From positions 1 to 24,715 of the forward strand of contig CAYPEL010000023.1 of NCBI GenBank assembly GCA_964409635.1: a DNA stretch of 24,715 bases, given 5' to 3'. The DNA is from CAYPEL01 sp964409635. GTDB taxonomy: Bacteria; Pseudomonadota; Gammaproteobacteria; DSM-19610. Within the stretch, counting starts at the first letter, position 1. The number at the start of each line of letters is the position of its first letter. This document shows positions 9,151 to 17,410 of this stretch, piece after piece. The translations under genes and the position numbers were made by a program. The notes beneath the pieces are model-generated. The model had not been told where the DNA came from, ran no database searches, and was given only the letters and a program-made list of their open reading frames with translations.

Positions 9151-10342
9151 CTAGAACCAGCTGCGAGTGCAGTACTAAATCAGCTGTATTGAGTAGGGTA
9201 TCCTGATTCATATCACCCGCATTTAATTCACCAGCCGTCGGTGTTTTAATCCCCAATACAAACTGCGACAGTAGCAGGTAGTCAGCCGCATTTATGAGTC
9301 CATCGCTATTAATATCACCTAACAGAAAATCTGGTGTCGCCAAATATATTCCTTCGATGACCGTAAACGGGCTCGTACTGATATCGACTGATACACCCCA
9401 AAAAACAACTTGTCCAGAATCATTAATCGCTTGTTGACCCATTGATACACCAATCAGAATATTACCGTTAAGTGTATCAAGCGTCGGGTCTATTACTTTG
9501 TCCAGGTTGCCTGAACTTGAGCGCACGTAAATTGCCGCATCACCAGCAACATTTCCGAGTACTGCAATTGCATTATTATTATTGATGGCTAATTGATCAA
9601 AAGAGCTAAAGGTTCCACCATTCGATAAAAGAACACCACCTGTATTTGATTCAACCAGGGTGGTATCTGTATAAGCGATAGTATTACTATTGTTTATCAC
9701 TGCGGAGGTAATGTCGATCGCACTAAAAATTGCTGTGCCTGATGTACTGCTATAGAGAGAGGATTGGCCACCGGCATCAAAGTCAGCCACATAAGTAACG
9801 ACTCCGCTATCGTTGATATCTGAAATACCAAATTCACTAAATGCACCTGTCGAGTCTGCAATTGACACAAGTGGCGGTGTCTTACTGATTGCGGAGTCTC
9901 CTCCGCCATTAAAATCACCTACGAAAGCAACTGTACCAGTGCTGTTAATTGCCACTTCTGAAAAGAGCTCATAAATACTGCTTGAATCATCGATAATAAA
10001 TGAGCCTGTTGAGCCATTAAAAACACCAGCAACACCCGACGAATTCTGCATGGCAATAACAACGTTCCCGGCATCATCAATAACCGGTTCAGAATCATAG
10101 CTCTGGTCAGTGATAACTGGCGTACCCGAAGCGCTGGTGTAGATGTTTACATCTCCTGAATTAGTTTCACCTTTATACGCAACCGTACCGCTACTATTGA
10201 TAGCCGCACTCGCATCAGGAAAATCTGTAAATGTTGAAGTGGTATCAGCTATCGTAGTGATTGTGTAACTTACCGCGTGAACATTGCTGAAAAAGACGCA
10301 CAGAAGAACAGCGGTGCCATACCGCGAATATAACCCAACCAT
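9143..10342 (-). CDS. Secreted tandem-repeat protein with C-terminal dockerin-like calcium-binding domain
   Basis: The 399-aa exported protein has a signal peptide (hydrophobic core around residues 10-20, likely cleavage VHA|VSY at 23/24). The body contains about seven degenerate repeats of roughly 40-45 residues, each with a core such as AINSSGTVAYKG, AINSTGTVAFVG, DINDSGVVTYVAD or AINDSGQVVFWG. This pattern resembles the tandem-repeat family I know as DUF7453; the name is tentative. The last 62 residues form a type I dockerin-like pair of F-hand loops, DINSDGLINAADYLLLSQ and DMNQDTLLNTADLVLHSQ. I chose the ATG at 10342 over the longer frame from 10402 because GGAGGAG lies 8 bases upstream and the signal peptide starts there. 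It stands alone and may be a surface or extracellular protein. No cohesin or scaffold is seen nearby. Confidence 0.8.
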   Translation of the reverse strand: MVGLYSRYGTAVLLCVFFSNVHAVSYTITTIADTTSTFTDFPDASAAINSSGTVAYKGETNSGDVNIYTSASGTPVITDQSYDSEPVIDDAGNVVIAMQNSSGVAGVFNGSTGSFIIDDSSSIYELFSEVAINSTGTVAFVGDFNGGGDSAISKTPPLVSIADSTGAFSEFGISDINDSGVVTYVADFDAGGQSSLYSSTSGTAIFSAIDITSAVINNSNTIAYTDTTLVESNTGGVLLSNGGTFSSFDQLAINNNNAIAVLGNVAGDAAIYVRSSSGNLDKVIDPTLDTLNGNILIGVSMGQQAINDSGQVVFWGVSVDISTSPFTVIEGIYLATPDFLLGDINSDGLINAADYLLLSQFVLGIKTPTAGELNAGDMNQDTLLNTADLVLHSQLVLGL

Positions 10343-10568
10343 AATAATACTCCTCCGACAGAGTAAATTCGTTTTGCTTATAGTAATTACCGGGCTGAGC
10401 ATAAAAGTCTCAATGGAAAAAGTCTATAGCTACTGTTTCAGGACCTATTCAAGCATATATTGCTGCTAAAGCAATAATAAGCTGATACTAAGTAACTTAT
10501 TTAAAAACAATAAGTAGCCGACCATTTTAAAGGATATTGCTCAAGTTTCTAGCAGAATTAGCGTTCGC

Positions 10569-11687
10569 TCATAAAGGCTCGAGCAGATGCTTTATTGCTT
10601 TATCCAGCTCCGCCTGGCGAGTATGAAAGTGTGGGGAAAAACGTATTCCTCCACCGCGCATTGCACAAACGACGCCTGATTCCTGCAAATGCTGGTAGCG
10701 GCCGGTAAGATCCGTATCAGCCGTACGCACAGTGATAATACCGCTGCGCCTTTCTGCCGATAGGGGTGAGAGGATGTCCACTTTACCTTGCAGCTGATCT
10801 ATCAGGTATTGAGTATTGGAGCTAATTCGGGATGCGACTTTCTCAATACCCGTTTCCAGTAAGAGTGACAGACTGGCGTGCAAAGCATGGATCGCCAGCA
10901 TATTTGGACTGCCGCATTCAAACCGGCGCGCTGATTCGGCTGGCTGCCAGGCTTGGCTATCGAAATCCCCTAATGCTTCGACCATATGCCAGCCATACTG
11001 GTTTAACTTTAGCTGTTCTATTAAGGGTCTGCGGCAGTAGAAGAGGGCGAGTCCTTCTGGGCCGAGCATCCATTTGTGACCATCTGCTGCGACAAAATCA
11101 GCTTGGCAAGCCTGCACGTCAAATGGTTTGGCCCCGAGGCTCTGAATAGCGTCCACACAAAATAGAATTTCGCGATCCCGGCAGGCTTGACCCAGACTAT
11201 TCAGATCCAGCGCCAGGCCGTTGGTATATTGGACAGAACTAACCGATAGTAGCCGGGTGGTACTGTCCAGGGCGTTGATCAACGCACGTTCTGGCGTATC
11301 CGTGTCTACTAGATCGACTGCGATGACCTCAACGCCAATGGTGCTCAGGGATTCCCAGACAATTCTGTTCGACGGAAACTCCTGTGCAGGGATCACCACT
11401 GTGTCACCGAAATGCCAGTCGATACCGTAGGCAATAACAGACAGTGCTTCCGAGGTGCTTTTTAGCAGGCCGATTTCAGCGCTACTCTGGGCATTGATTA
11501 AGGCTTTTAATTGTTTGCGTAATGCCTTTTCAGTCGCTTGCCAGCGCGCATAGTGTTGCGAACCACGTTCACCATTTTCCTGTGCAAATTTCTGCACTGC
11601 CTCGACAGTACGGCGGGGCCAGGGCGCAATAGCCGCGTGGTTTAGGTAAGCTATGCTATCGTCGAGGTTAAATTCATTTGTAAGCAT
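10569..11687 (-). CDS. Class V aminotransferase (PLP-dependent, cysteine-desulfurase-like fold)
   Basis: The 372-aa fold-type I PLP enzyme begins with LTNEFNLDDSIAYLNHAAIAP, the usual LN-AA start of this family. It has FCVDAIQSLGA (cofactor-binding Asp and downstream segment), then the Schiff-base lysine in DGHKWMLGPEG, and ends with RFSPHFHTRQAELD. It resembles isopenicillin-N epimerase/selenocysteine-lyase-like members more than IscS: no IscS-type active-site cysteine loop is evident, so desulfurase activity is doubtful. The ATG at 11687 is preferred; the frame extends to 11759, but those extra residues are hydrophobic and AT-rich and do not align with the family start. A weak GGAT lies upstream. 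It appears monocistronic. The exact substrate cannot be stated. Confidence 0.8.
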   Translation of the reverse strand: MLTNEFNLDDSIAYLNHAAIAPWPRRTVEAVQKFAQENGERGSQHYARWQATEKALRKQLKALINAQSSAEIGLLKSTSEALSVIAYGIDWHFGDTVVIPAQEFPSNRIVWESLSTIGVEVIAVDLVDTDTPERALINALDSTTRLLSVSSVQYTNGLALDLNSLGQACRDREILFCVDAIQSLGAKPFDVQACQADFVAADGHKWMLGPEGLALFYCRRPLIEQLKLNQYGWHMVEALGDFDSQAWQPAESARRFECGSPNMLAIHALHASLSLLLETGIEKVASRISSNTQYLIDQLQGKVDILSPLSAERRSGIITVRTADTDLTGRYQHLQESGVVCAMRGGGIRFSPHFHTRQAELDKAIKHLLEPL

Positions 11688-11764
11688 GTTGCATCCGGGG
11701 CTTTTAAAAATAATAAAGGTATAAATAATTCGTGTATCTTGGTATAGAAAATTGAACAAACATT

Positions 11765-11817
11765 GGAGTGGTTTTAACCGCGATGGGCCAAGCGCCCATC
11801 GCGGTTAAAACCACTCC
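11765..11817. repeat. REP doublet (BIME-like): 24-bp perfect inverted repeat
   Basis: Two perfectly complementary 24-bp arms (11765-11788 and 11794-11817) flank a 5-base loop, CAAGC. Each arm is itself an imperfect palindrome around GTGGTTTTAACCGC. On the minus strand the right arm is preceded by GTAG and reads GTAGGAGTGGTTTTAACCGC, matching the general plan of REP sequences (GTRG plus palindrome) known in Pseudomonas and Xanthomonas relatives. It lies between divergent genes, so it is not a terminator for either. Confidence 0.8.
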
Positions 11818-11859
11818 TACGGGTGCTCATGAATATATCAGAGGTTCCTTAGGCTGAAT

Positions 11860-12837
11860 ATGAAAATACTGCTACTTTTTTTATTACTGCAATCCCCCGT
11901 TTTCGCCGCAGAACAGCTCGTGGAGGTGCGTGAGTCTTATCAGGCGGTTTCTCTGTTTGGTTTTACCCGCCCGCGTGCCACGATCCAACTAATCGCAGAA
12001 GAAAAAGGCCGGTTTAAAACCATTGATGTAGACATCGGCGATTTGATCGATGAGCGCCAGCGTTTTGGGTGCCTGGATGTTACTTTTATCGACCTGGATA
12101 TTTCCGCCAATAAAGCCCGCCAGAAAAAGATCAAGGCGGATCTGGCGTATTTCAGCCGGCAGAGACAACGCGTCGCTGATCTTGTAAAAAAACACACTTC
12201 GTCAGAATCAGAACTGGATAACCTGCAGCGCCAGGAATTGGGTGCGAAGGCAGAGTTAAGAGAAGCGGACATTCAACAGCGTGAGCTACAGGAACATAAA
12301 AAGCGCCACTGTATACCGGCACAACAGGGCTGGGCTGTGACCAAACGCCTGGTTCATCCAGGGCAGTGGGTCAATGTGGGTGACCCGCTGGGAGAAGTAG
12401 CAGATTTTTCCGTTCTTCTAGTCCCTTTTGCCTTGAGTTCAAGTGAATATAAAGCGCTAAAGAGCAGGCAAGATAATCTTAAGGTGCGGCTAGTCGATGA
12501 AAATAAAATGCTGATGGCAAAAACCGCCCGTATTCATCCCGGTTTTGATGAAAAGACCCGGAAGATTTCTGTCGATCTGTCTATTGGTGAGGGCGTACCA
12601 GAAAAACGCGGTGGCTTGCGCATAGAATTAATTTTACATCTACCCGACACAACCGGTGCGGTGTTAGTCCCCGCCGCGGCGGTCGTAGGCCGTTATGAGC
12701 AATATTGGGTAAAAAATAGTGAGGGTTCGGAGCTTGCAGTCACTTTATTGGGGGAATTAACAGTAGCGGATGACACCTGGGCGCGGATCACCAGTGACAG
12801 TCTCAAACCAGGTGACCAGGTGCTGATCCAGGAATGA
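11860..12837 (+). CDS. RND efflux periplasmic adaptor (membrane fusion protein)
   Basis: The 325-aa HlyD/AcrA-type adaptor has an N-terminal signal peptide (MKILLLFLLLQSPVFA, then AEQ). A first half-lipoyl segment (about residues 45-65) is followed by an alpha-hairpin rich in charged heptads (about 80-148), the second lipoyl half (GWAVTKRLVHPGQWVNVGDPLGEV) and beta-barrel/membrane-proximal domains ending in LKPGDQVLIQE. It should link the inner-membrane pump to an outer-membrane channel. It is short for the family and has no lipobox cysteine at the cleavage site. The ribosome-binding site is weak (AGGCTGAAT). Its TGA overlaps the pump's ATG (ATGA), making the two an operon. Confidence 0.88.
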   Translation: MKILLLFLLLQSPVFAAEQLVEVRESYQAVSLFGFTRPRATIQLIAEEKGRFKTIDVDIGDLIDERQRFGCLDVTFIDLDISANKARQKKIKADLAYFSRQRQRVADLVKKHTSSESELDNLQRQELGAKAELREADIQQRELQEHKKRHCIPAQQGWAVTKRLVHPGQWVNVGDPLGEVADFSVLLVPFALSSSEYKALKSRQDNLKVRLVDENKMLMAKTARIHPGFDEKTRKISVDLSIGEGVPEKRGGLRIELILHLPDTTGAVLVPAAAVVGRYEQYWVKNSEGSELAVTLLGELTVADDTWARITSDSLKPGDQVLIQE

Positions 12838-15800
12838 AAGCCGTCATTCGTTTCTCCCTCAAGCAACGGGTATTTTACAACCTGTTGTTTGTCATGCTGA
12901 TCATTGCCGGCAGTTTTGCTTTCATGGAATTGCCTGCAGAGCGTTACCCCAACGTACACTTTGGAGAAGTAACGGTTTCGATTTTTTACCCAGGCGCTTC
13001 GCCGGAAGAAGTCGAAACATTGGTGACGCGTAAAATTGAAGATGCGCTGGAGCCGATAGAAGACCTCGAATGGATCACGGCCACGTCCTACCGGCAACGA
13101 TCAAGTGTCCGCATTAAATTTATCGACGACGCTGATTACGAGCGCTTGTATGATGAGGTGCGTTTCCGGGTATTGAGTACCCTGGAAGATCTGCCCGAAG
13201 AAATCGACCCCCCAGTGATAGATGAAGCTAAAGTCGACGACTATCTACCGGTAGTCGTTGTCAATCTGGTGGGCAAACGCGATAACCGCTCGCTGGCGTT
13301 GATGGCCGACGTGATTAAAGCACCCTTACGGCAGATCCCGGGCGTGAAGGAAGTCGATATCGATGGAGAGTACACACGTGAATTTCACGTCTACCTTGAT
13401 CCCGGCAAACTACGCGCCATGGGGGTTAGTTTCAATGAAGTCGTGCTGGCGCTTGAGCAAACCAATATTTCAATCCCCGCAGGTAAATTCCGGGACAAGT
13501 CGGGCGAATTTACCATAAAAGTCGATGAAAAATTCCGTAGCCGTAAGCAGGTGTTGTCGACAGTGGTACGCAATGACGCAGACGGCAGCTTTATTCATCT
13601 GCGCGATTTGATCAGCCGCGCCGGGCCGGATTACCGGGATCCAATAATCATATCTTCGATAAATGGTAAGAATTCACTCGCCCTAAAGATCACTAAAAGC
13701 AGTACGGGTAACGCGCTGGATATTAAAGCCGCCGTTGACCACACAGTGGAATCCATGCGGGAAATTTTTGAGCGCGAAGGCGTTGAAATTGTGCTTACTC
13801 AGGATTCCACCGTTTACATCAGCGATGCACTTAATACCCTGGGGCTGAACCTGTTTGTAGGCATGCTGCTGGTGTCGTTGATTATCTGGTATTTCATGGG
13901 CCTGCGCAATGCCGCGCTAGTCACCATTGGCGTGCCGTTTTCATTCATGATTACTATGCTGCTGATGTATCTCACGGGTAATAGTCTGAATGAAATAACC
14001 CTGTTTGCCTTTGTACTGGTCACCGGCATTATTGTTGATGATGCGATTGTCGTTACAGAAAATATATACCGGCATGTACAAAGCGGTGATACGCTGCAGG
14101 AAGCCATCATCAATGGTACAGCAGAAGTCGCTTTACCGGTTATTTCAGCTACCATGACGTCAGTCGCCGCATTCCTGCCGATGTTGATCATGACCGGTGC
14201 GACGGGTGAATTCTTTGCGCAGATCCCCAAAGCCGTGAGCTATGCCATTATCGCCTCACTGTTTCAGTGCCTGCTGATACTGCCGATTCACTATCTTGAT
14301 TTTGGCCCGCGCCAGAATGCTGGCAAACCTATTCCTGGCCTCGATACAGATAATGCACTCCTGGCGTTTATCCGCCGCTTAGTCGAAAAAGTACTTTGCT
14401 TCACAATGGCGAACCGCTGGAAAACCGTGCTGGTGGTGTTCGGCACTTTTGCTGTAGCCGTTGTTATTCTAGGTTTGTCCATGAGTGGTAAAGTGCCGTT
14501 GATCAAGATTCAGTTCTTTCCCGATGACTACCGGCTGTATTACATCGATATCGAAGGCCCAGCCAATACCTCTATCGAAGAGATAGACCGGCAGGTTAAA
14601 CAATTATCCGAACTGATCATGGCCGATGGCCCCGGCAAGGCGCGCGCAACATCGGGGTTTGCAGGCTTTTTTATCAATGATGACTACGAACCTGTGTTTG
14701 GAAATAACCGAGGCACCGTGATGGTGACCATGCCGTCTCAGGGCGAACAGGATTTTGAAGAGCCACTGCAGCATCTTGATTCAATACGTGACCGCTTAAA
14801 ACCACAGTTTGAAAAATCCGGCTACTGGTTGCGCGTGCATGCCCAAAAAGATGGGCCGCCAACAGGCAAGGATATAAATATCCGGGTGCTGGGCGATGAT
14901 TTACAGGTACTGACTTCCCTGGCCGATGAGCTGTTATTTTTCATGCAGTCAGAAGCGCATTTCAGCGCGCATTTATCCGATTTGGAAGACGACCGGGGTA
15001 AAGCTAAAAAGGTTTACCGCTTTAATATACTGCATAATAAGACAGAGGAATTTAACGTTGCAAGCGGGGATGCTGCACGTCTCGCAGCCAGCGTGCTGGA
15101 TGGGCGTTATGTAGGTAAGTTCCGTGCCAGTGACGAAGAAATAGATCTTAAATTACTTATCGATCCAACTTTTCTCGATAGCCCCTATAACGCGCTGAAT
15201 ATTCCCCTGGTCGAGGCTGCATCGGGTCCGGTACTGTTATCCGATGTTGCCGAATTAAACGCGCAATCTGAAGCAGGAAATTTAAACCGCTACCAGGGCC
15301 GCCGCGCAATCAGCATAAAAGCAAACATCGTGGCGGGTGCGCCGGTTTCGACACCCTCAATTGTTGCAGCTGTCGAGGAATTCTATGCGCAGGTGCGCAA
15401 TAATTATCCGGGTACCAGTGTTATCTTCAGTGGCGAACACGAAGACACACAACGTTCCTATAAATCGTTAACCTACGCCTTTATTATTGCGGTGATGGCG
15501 ATGTATCTTATTCTCGCCACGCAATTTCAATCCTACGCCCAACCGCTCATTATCCTATCGGCCATTGTATTTGCATTGATCGGAGTTGTTTTCGGCAAAT
15601 TGTTTACACAATCATTGTTTACTGTGAACAGTTTTATTGCGGTCATCGGTGTCGCCGGTGTTGTCGTAAATGACTCGCTGGTGCTAATTGACTTTATCAA
15701 TAAACGCTATCAGGAAGGTAAGAGCCGCAGAGAAGCGATAGAGTTAGGTGTGCGTGTACGATTGCGGCCGATTCTGTTGACCACCCTGACAACCACGCTG

Positions 15801-15986
15801 GGATTATTGCCTATGGCCATGGGCTTTCCGCATTATTCGCTGGTGTGGGGTGCGATGGCATCAACCTTTGTGACTGGCCTGGCGGCGGCTACTACCTTGA
15901 CATTATTTGTTGTCCCGGTACTTTGGGATCTATTAATGGCGGGCAAAGAACGCCGGTTGCGGGCAGTTACGGGAGTGAATGAATAA
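12834..15986 (+). CDS. RND efflux permease (AcrB/MexB-like inner-membrane pump)
   Basis: The 1050-aa protein is a full-length resistance-nodulation-division transporter of two homologous halves. It has an N-terminal transmembrane helix (about 12-32), a large periplasmic loop, helices from about 335, then a second helix near 525-550 and a second loop. The proton-relay aspartates are present in helix 4 as GIIVDDAIVVTENIYRH (D402/D403). The second half shows GVVVNDSLVLIDFINKR and LRPILLTTLTTTLGLLP. It exports substrates driven by proton influx together with the adaptor upstream. The substrate cannot be read from sequence. The family resembles the acriflavin-resistance-like pumps that occur without a linked TolC; none is in this window. 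The stop overlaps the start of tag by one base. Confidence 0.93.
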   Translation: MKAVIRFSLKQRVFYNLLFVMLIIAGSFAFMELPAERYPNVHFGEVTVSIFYPGASPEEVETLVTRKIEDALEPIEDLEWITATSYRQRSSVRIKFIDDADYERLYDEVRFRVLSTLEDLPEEIDPPVIDEAKVDDYLPVVVVNLVGKRDNRSLALMADVIKAPLRQIPGVKEVDIDGEYTREFHVYLDPGKLRAMGVSFNEVVLALEQTNISIPAGKFRDKSGEFTIKVDEKFRSRKQVLSTVVRNDADGSFIHLRDLISRAGPDYRDPIIISSINGKNSLALKITKSSTGNALDIKAAVDHTVESMREIFEREGVEIVLTQDSTVYISDALNTLGLNLFVGMLLVSLIIWYFMGLRNAALVTIGVPFSFMITMLLMYLTGNSLNEITLFAFVLVTGIIVDDAIVVTENIYRHVQSGDTLQEAIINGTAEVALPVISATMTSVAAFLPMLIMTGATGEFFAQIPKAVSYAIIASLFQCLLILPIHYLDFGPRQNAGKPIPGLDTDNALLAFIRRLVEKVLCFTMANRWKTVLVVFGTFAVAVVILGLSMSGKVPLIKIQFFPDDYRLYYIDIEGPANTSIEEIDRQVKQLSELIMADGPGKARATSGFAGFFINDDYEPVFGNNRGTVMVTMPSQGEQDFEEPLQHLDSIRDRLKPQFEKSGYWLRVHAQKDGPPTGKDINIRVLGDDLQVLTSLADELLFFMQSEAHFSAHLSDLEDDRGKAKKVYRFNILHNKTEEFNVASGDAARLAASVLDGRYVGKFRASDEEIDLKLLIDPTFLDSPYNALNIPLVEAASGPVLLSDVAELNAQSEAGNLNRYQGRRAISIKANIVAGAPVSTPSIVAAVEEFYAQVRNNYPGTSVIFSGEHEDTQRSYKSLTYAFIIAVMAMYLILATQFQSYAQPLIILSAIVFALIGVVFGKLFTQSLFTVNSFIAVIGVAGVVVNDSLVLIDFINKRYQEGKSRREAIELGVRVRLRPILLTTLTTTLGLLPMAMGFPHYSLVWGAMASTFVTGLAAATTLTLFVVPVLWDLLMAGKERRLRAVTGVNE

Positions 15987-16573
15987 TGAAACAGCGCTGT
16001 AAATGGGCGACAGGCGTGGATACTTTATACACGCAATACCACGACGACGAATGGGGCGTGCCGCTCTATGATGACCAGAAATTATTTGAGTTACTGATAC
16101 TCGAAGGGGCGCAGGCGGGCCTCAGCTGGATAACCATTCTCAAAAAGCGCGAAAATTACCGCACAGCATTTAATCAATTCGATGCCAAAAAGATTGCCCG
16201 CTACACGGATAAAAAATCTGCCAGTCTTTTGAACAACCCAGGAATAGTTAGAAACAAACTCAAAGTAAATGCCGCCATCGTCAACGCGCAATGTTACCTG
16301 GACGTGCTTGAAGAACATCAAAGCTTCAGCACATACATCTGGCAGTTTGTAGACGGTGAACCCATCATAAATCACTGGGCCAGCATGCAGGATGTTCCAG
16401 TTTCAACAAAAATTTCAGACGCGATGAGTAAGGCGTTGAAGAAACGCGGCTTCAAATTTGTGGGGCCTACCATTTGCTATGCTTATATGCAGGCAATTGG
16501 GATGGTCAATGACCATACTACCGATTGTTTCCGTTATAAGGCAAAAAAAATATCAGCCGCCAGGCGCCAGTGA
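15986..16573 (+). CDS. tag: DNA-3-methyladenine glycosylase I
   Basis: This base-excision repair enzyme removes 3-methyladenine from alkylated DNA. Its 195 aa align along their length with E. coli Tag (187 aa). Zinc-binding residues are conserved as C5, H19, H177 and C181. The segments YHDDEWGVP, LEGAQAGLSWITILKKRENY (with E40, equivalent to the E. coli active-site glutamate) and KALKKRGFKFVGPTICYAYMQ are diagnostic. The C-terminal tail is short and basic. The ATG overlaps the TAA stop of the RND pump by one base (TAATG), so translation is probably coupled to the efflux operon. That pairing is unexpected and may link export and repair under toxic alkylation stress, which is inference. Confidence 0.95.
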   Translation: MKQRCKWATGVDTLYTQYHDDEWGVPLYDDQKLFELLILEGAQAGLSWITILKKRENYRTAFNQFDAKKIARYTDKKSASLLNNPGIVRNKLKVNAAIVNAQCYLDVLEEHQSFSTYIWQFVDGEPIINHWASMQDVPVSTKISDAMSKALKKRGFKFVGPTICYAYMQAIGMVNDHTTDCFRYKAKKISAARRQ

Positions 16574-16666
16574 TAGATAGATAACTTATTGATACATAAT
16601 AATAATATTATAATTTCCAGGTTAGTTAAGGTTTCAGAGGTCACGACCGTTAATTAAAGTACTTGC

Positions 16667-16710
16667 GAATATGAGCATATTCTGTAATACTGCAATTGTT
16701 GTTACAGAAT
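16667..16710. promoter_or_regulatory. Overlapping inverted repeats upstream of the sulfur-globule-like gene
   Basis: Two nested palindromes lie 61-104 bases before the start codon. GAATAT-GAGC-ATATTC is at 16667-16682, and ATTCTGTAA (16679-16687) pairs with TTACAGAAT (16702-16710) across a 14-base gap. They share four bases. Such paired sites fit a repressor or activator operator near the promoter, but the bound protein is unknown. No convincing -35/-10 pair was fixed. The gene itself has a strong ribosome-binding site AGGAGA at 16759-16764. Confidence 0.4.
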
Positions 16711-16770
16711 TTATCGACATTTGAAGTACCAAATACTTAATTTTAACTACTTAGATCAGGAGAACGATCA

Positions 16771-17349
16771 ATGAAAAAACTAGCTAGCATGATTGCCGTC
16801 ATTTCTTTAACTGCTGTTTCTGCGTCAGCCAATGCCTTTTGGGGTTGGGGTAATAATGGCAACGGTAACGGTTTTGGTAATGGCAATGGCAATGGCAACG
16901 TGGATGGAAACTTCAGCTTTGGTTTCAGTGGAAATGCCAACGGTTCAGCACGCGGTAATGGAAATGGTTATAGTTATGGACGCGGTAATGGTTATAACAA
17001 CGGTTACTACGGCTATGCACCTGCTTATGGTTATGCGCCAGCTGCTCAATCAGCAAATGCACCAGCAGCTAACACTGCGCAGGCTCCGGTTGCAAATGCC
17101 CCTGTAGCACCTGTCCAAGGTTATTATGCTCCAGGTTATGCTACCCATGCTGCTAACACAGCCGCATCAGGTAATGGTAATGTTAATGGTGGTTTCAACT
17201 TTGGCTTCAATGGTAGCGCCAACGGTTCAGCACGCGGCAATGGCCATGGTAACGGTTATAACAATAGCCACTACGGTTATGCGCCTTATGGTTATGCGCC
17301 AGTAGCACCGGTTGCTCCTGCTGCAAAGGCTGATGCCTCTAGCCAGTAA
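16771..17349 (+). CDS. Sulfur-globule-protein-like secreted Gly/Asn/Tyr-rich protein
   Basis: The 192-aa protein has a clear signal peptide (MKKLASMIAVISLTAVSASANA, cut before FWGWGNN). The mature part is low-complexity: GNGNGN runs, then FSFGFSGNANGSARGNGNG, tyrosine-rich YGYAPAYGYAP, an Ala/Pro linker, and a second copy FNFGFNGSANGSARGNGHG with YGYAPYGYAP. This layout (signal peptide, AFW start, aromatic/Gly repeats, terminal APVAPA tail) closely resembles sulfur globule coat proteins of purple sulfur bacteria (SgpA/B/C). In them it forms the envelope around periplasmic sulfur. Internal duplication is visible at DNA level too (GCCAACGGTTCAGCACGCGG occurs twice). RBS AGGAGA sits 6 bases before the ATG. 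The family link is by composition, so function is uncertain; a structural or matrix role is the safest reading. Confidence 0.7.
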   Translation: MKKLASMIAVISLTAVSASANAFWGWGNNGNGNGFGNGNGNGNVDGNFSFGFSGNANGSARGNGNGYSYGRGNGYNNGYYGYAPAYGYAPAAQSANAPAANTAQAPVANAPVAPVQGYYAPGYATHAANTAASGNGNVNGGFNFGFNGSANGSARGNGHGNGYNNSHYGYAPYGYAPVAPVAPAAKADASSQ

Positions 17350-17368
17350 GTAACCCATACCGGGTTGT

Positions 17369-17398
17369 AAAAAGGGGCTCATTAGAGTCCCTTTTTTT
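17369..17398. terminator. Bidirectional rho-independent terminator
   Basis: AAAAAGGGGCTC, loop ATTA, GAGTCCCTTTTT forms a 12-bp stem with a single G-T wobble, followed by T's on the plus strand; the A-run gives T's on the minus strand too. It separates the plus-strand sulfur-globule-like gene from the convergent minus-strand ArsR gene. Confidence 0.85.
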
Positions 17399-17410
17399 AT
17401 GGCTACTCAT

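Noticed and set aside
10343..10402. Longer N-terminus for the dockerin-like protein
   Set aside because: It would bury the signal peptide; a strong GGAGGAG precedes the internal ATG at 10342.
10459..10475. ATTGCT-N5-AGCAAT palindrome as a regulator site for the dockerin-like gene
   Set aside because: It is short, in AT-rich DNA, and about 120 bases from the start with no clear promoter.
16771..17349. CRISPR-like or satellite repeats from the GGTAATGG runs
   Set aside because: The periodicity follows Gly-Asn codons within an intact secreted protein; no spacers are present.
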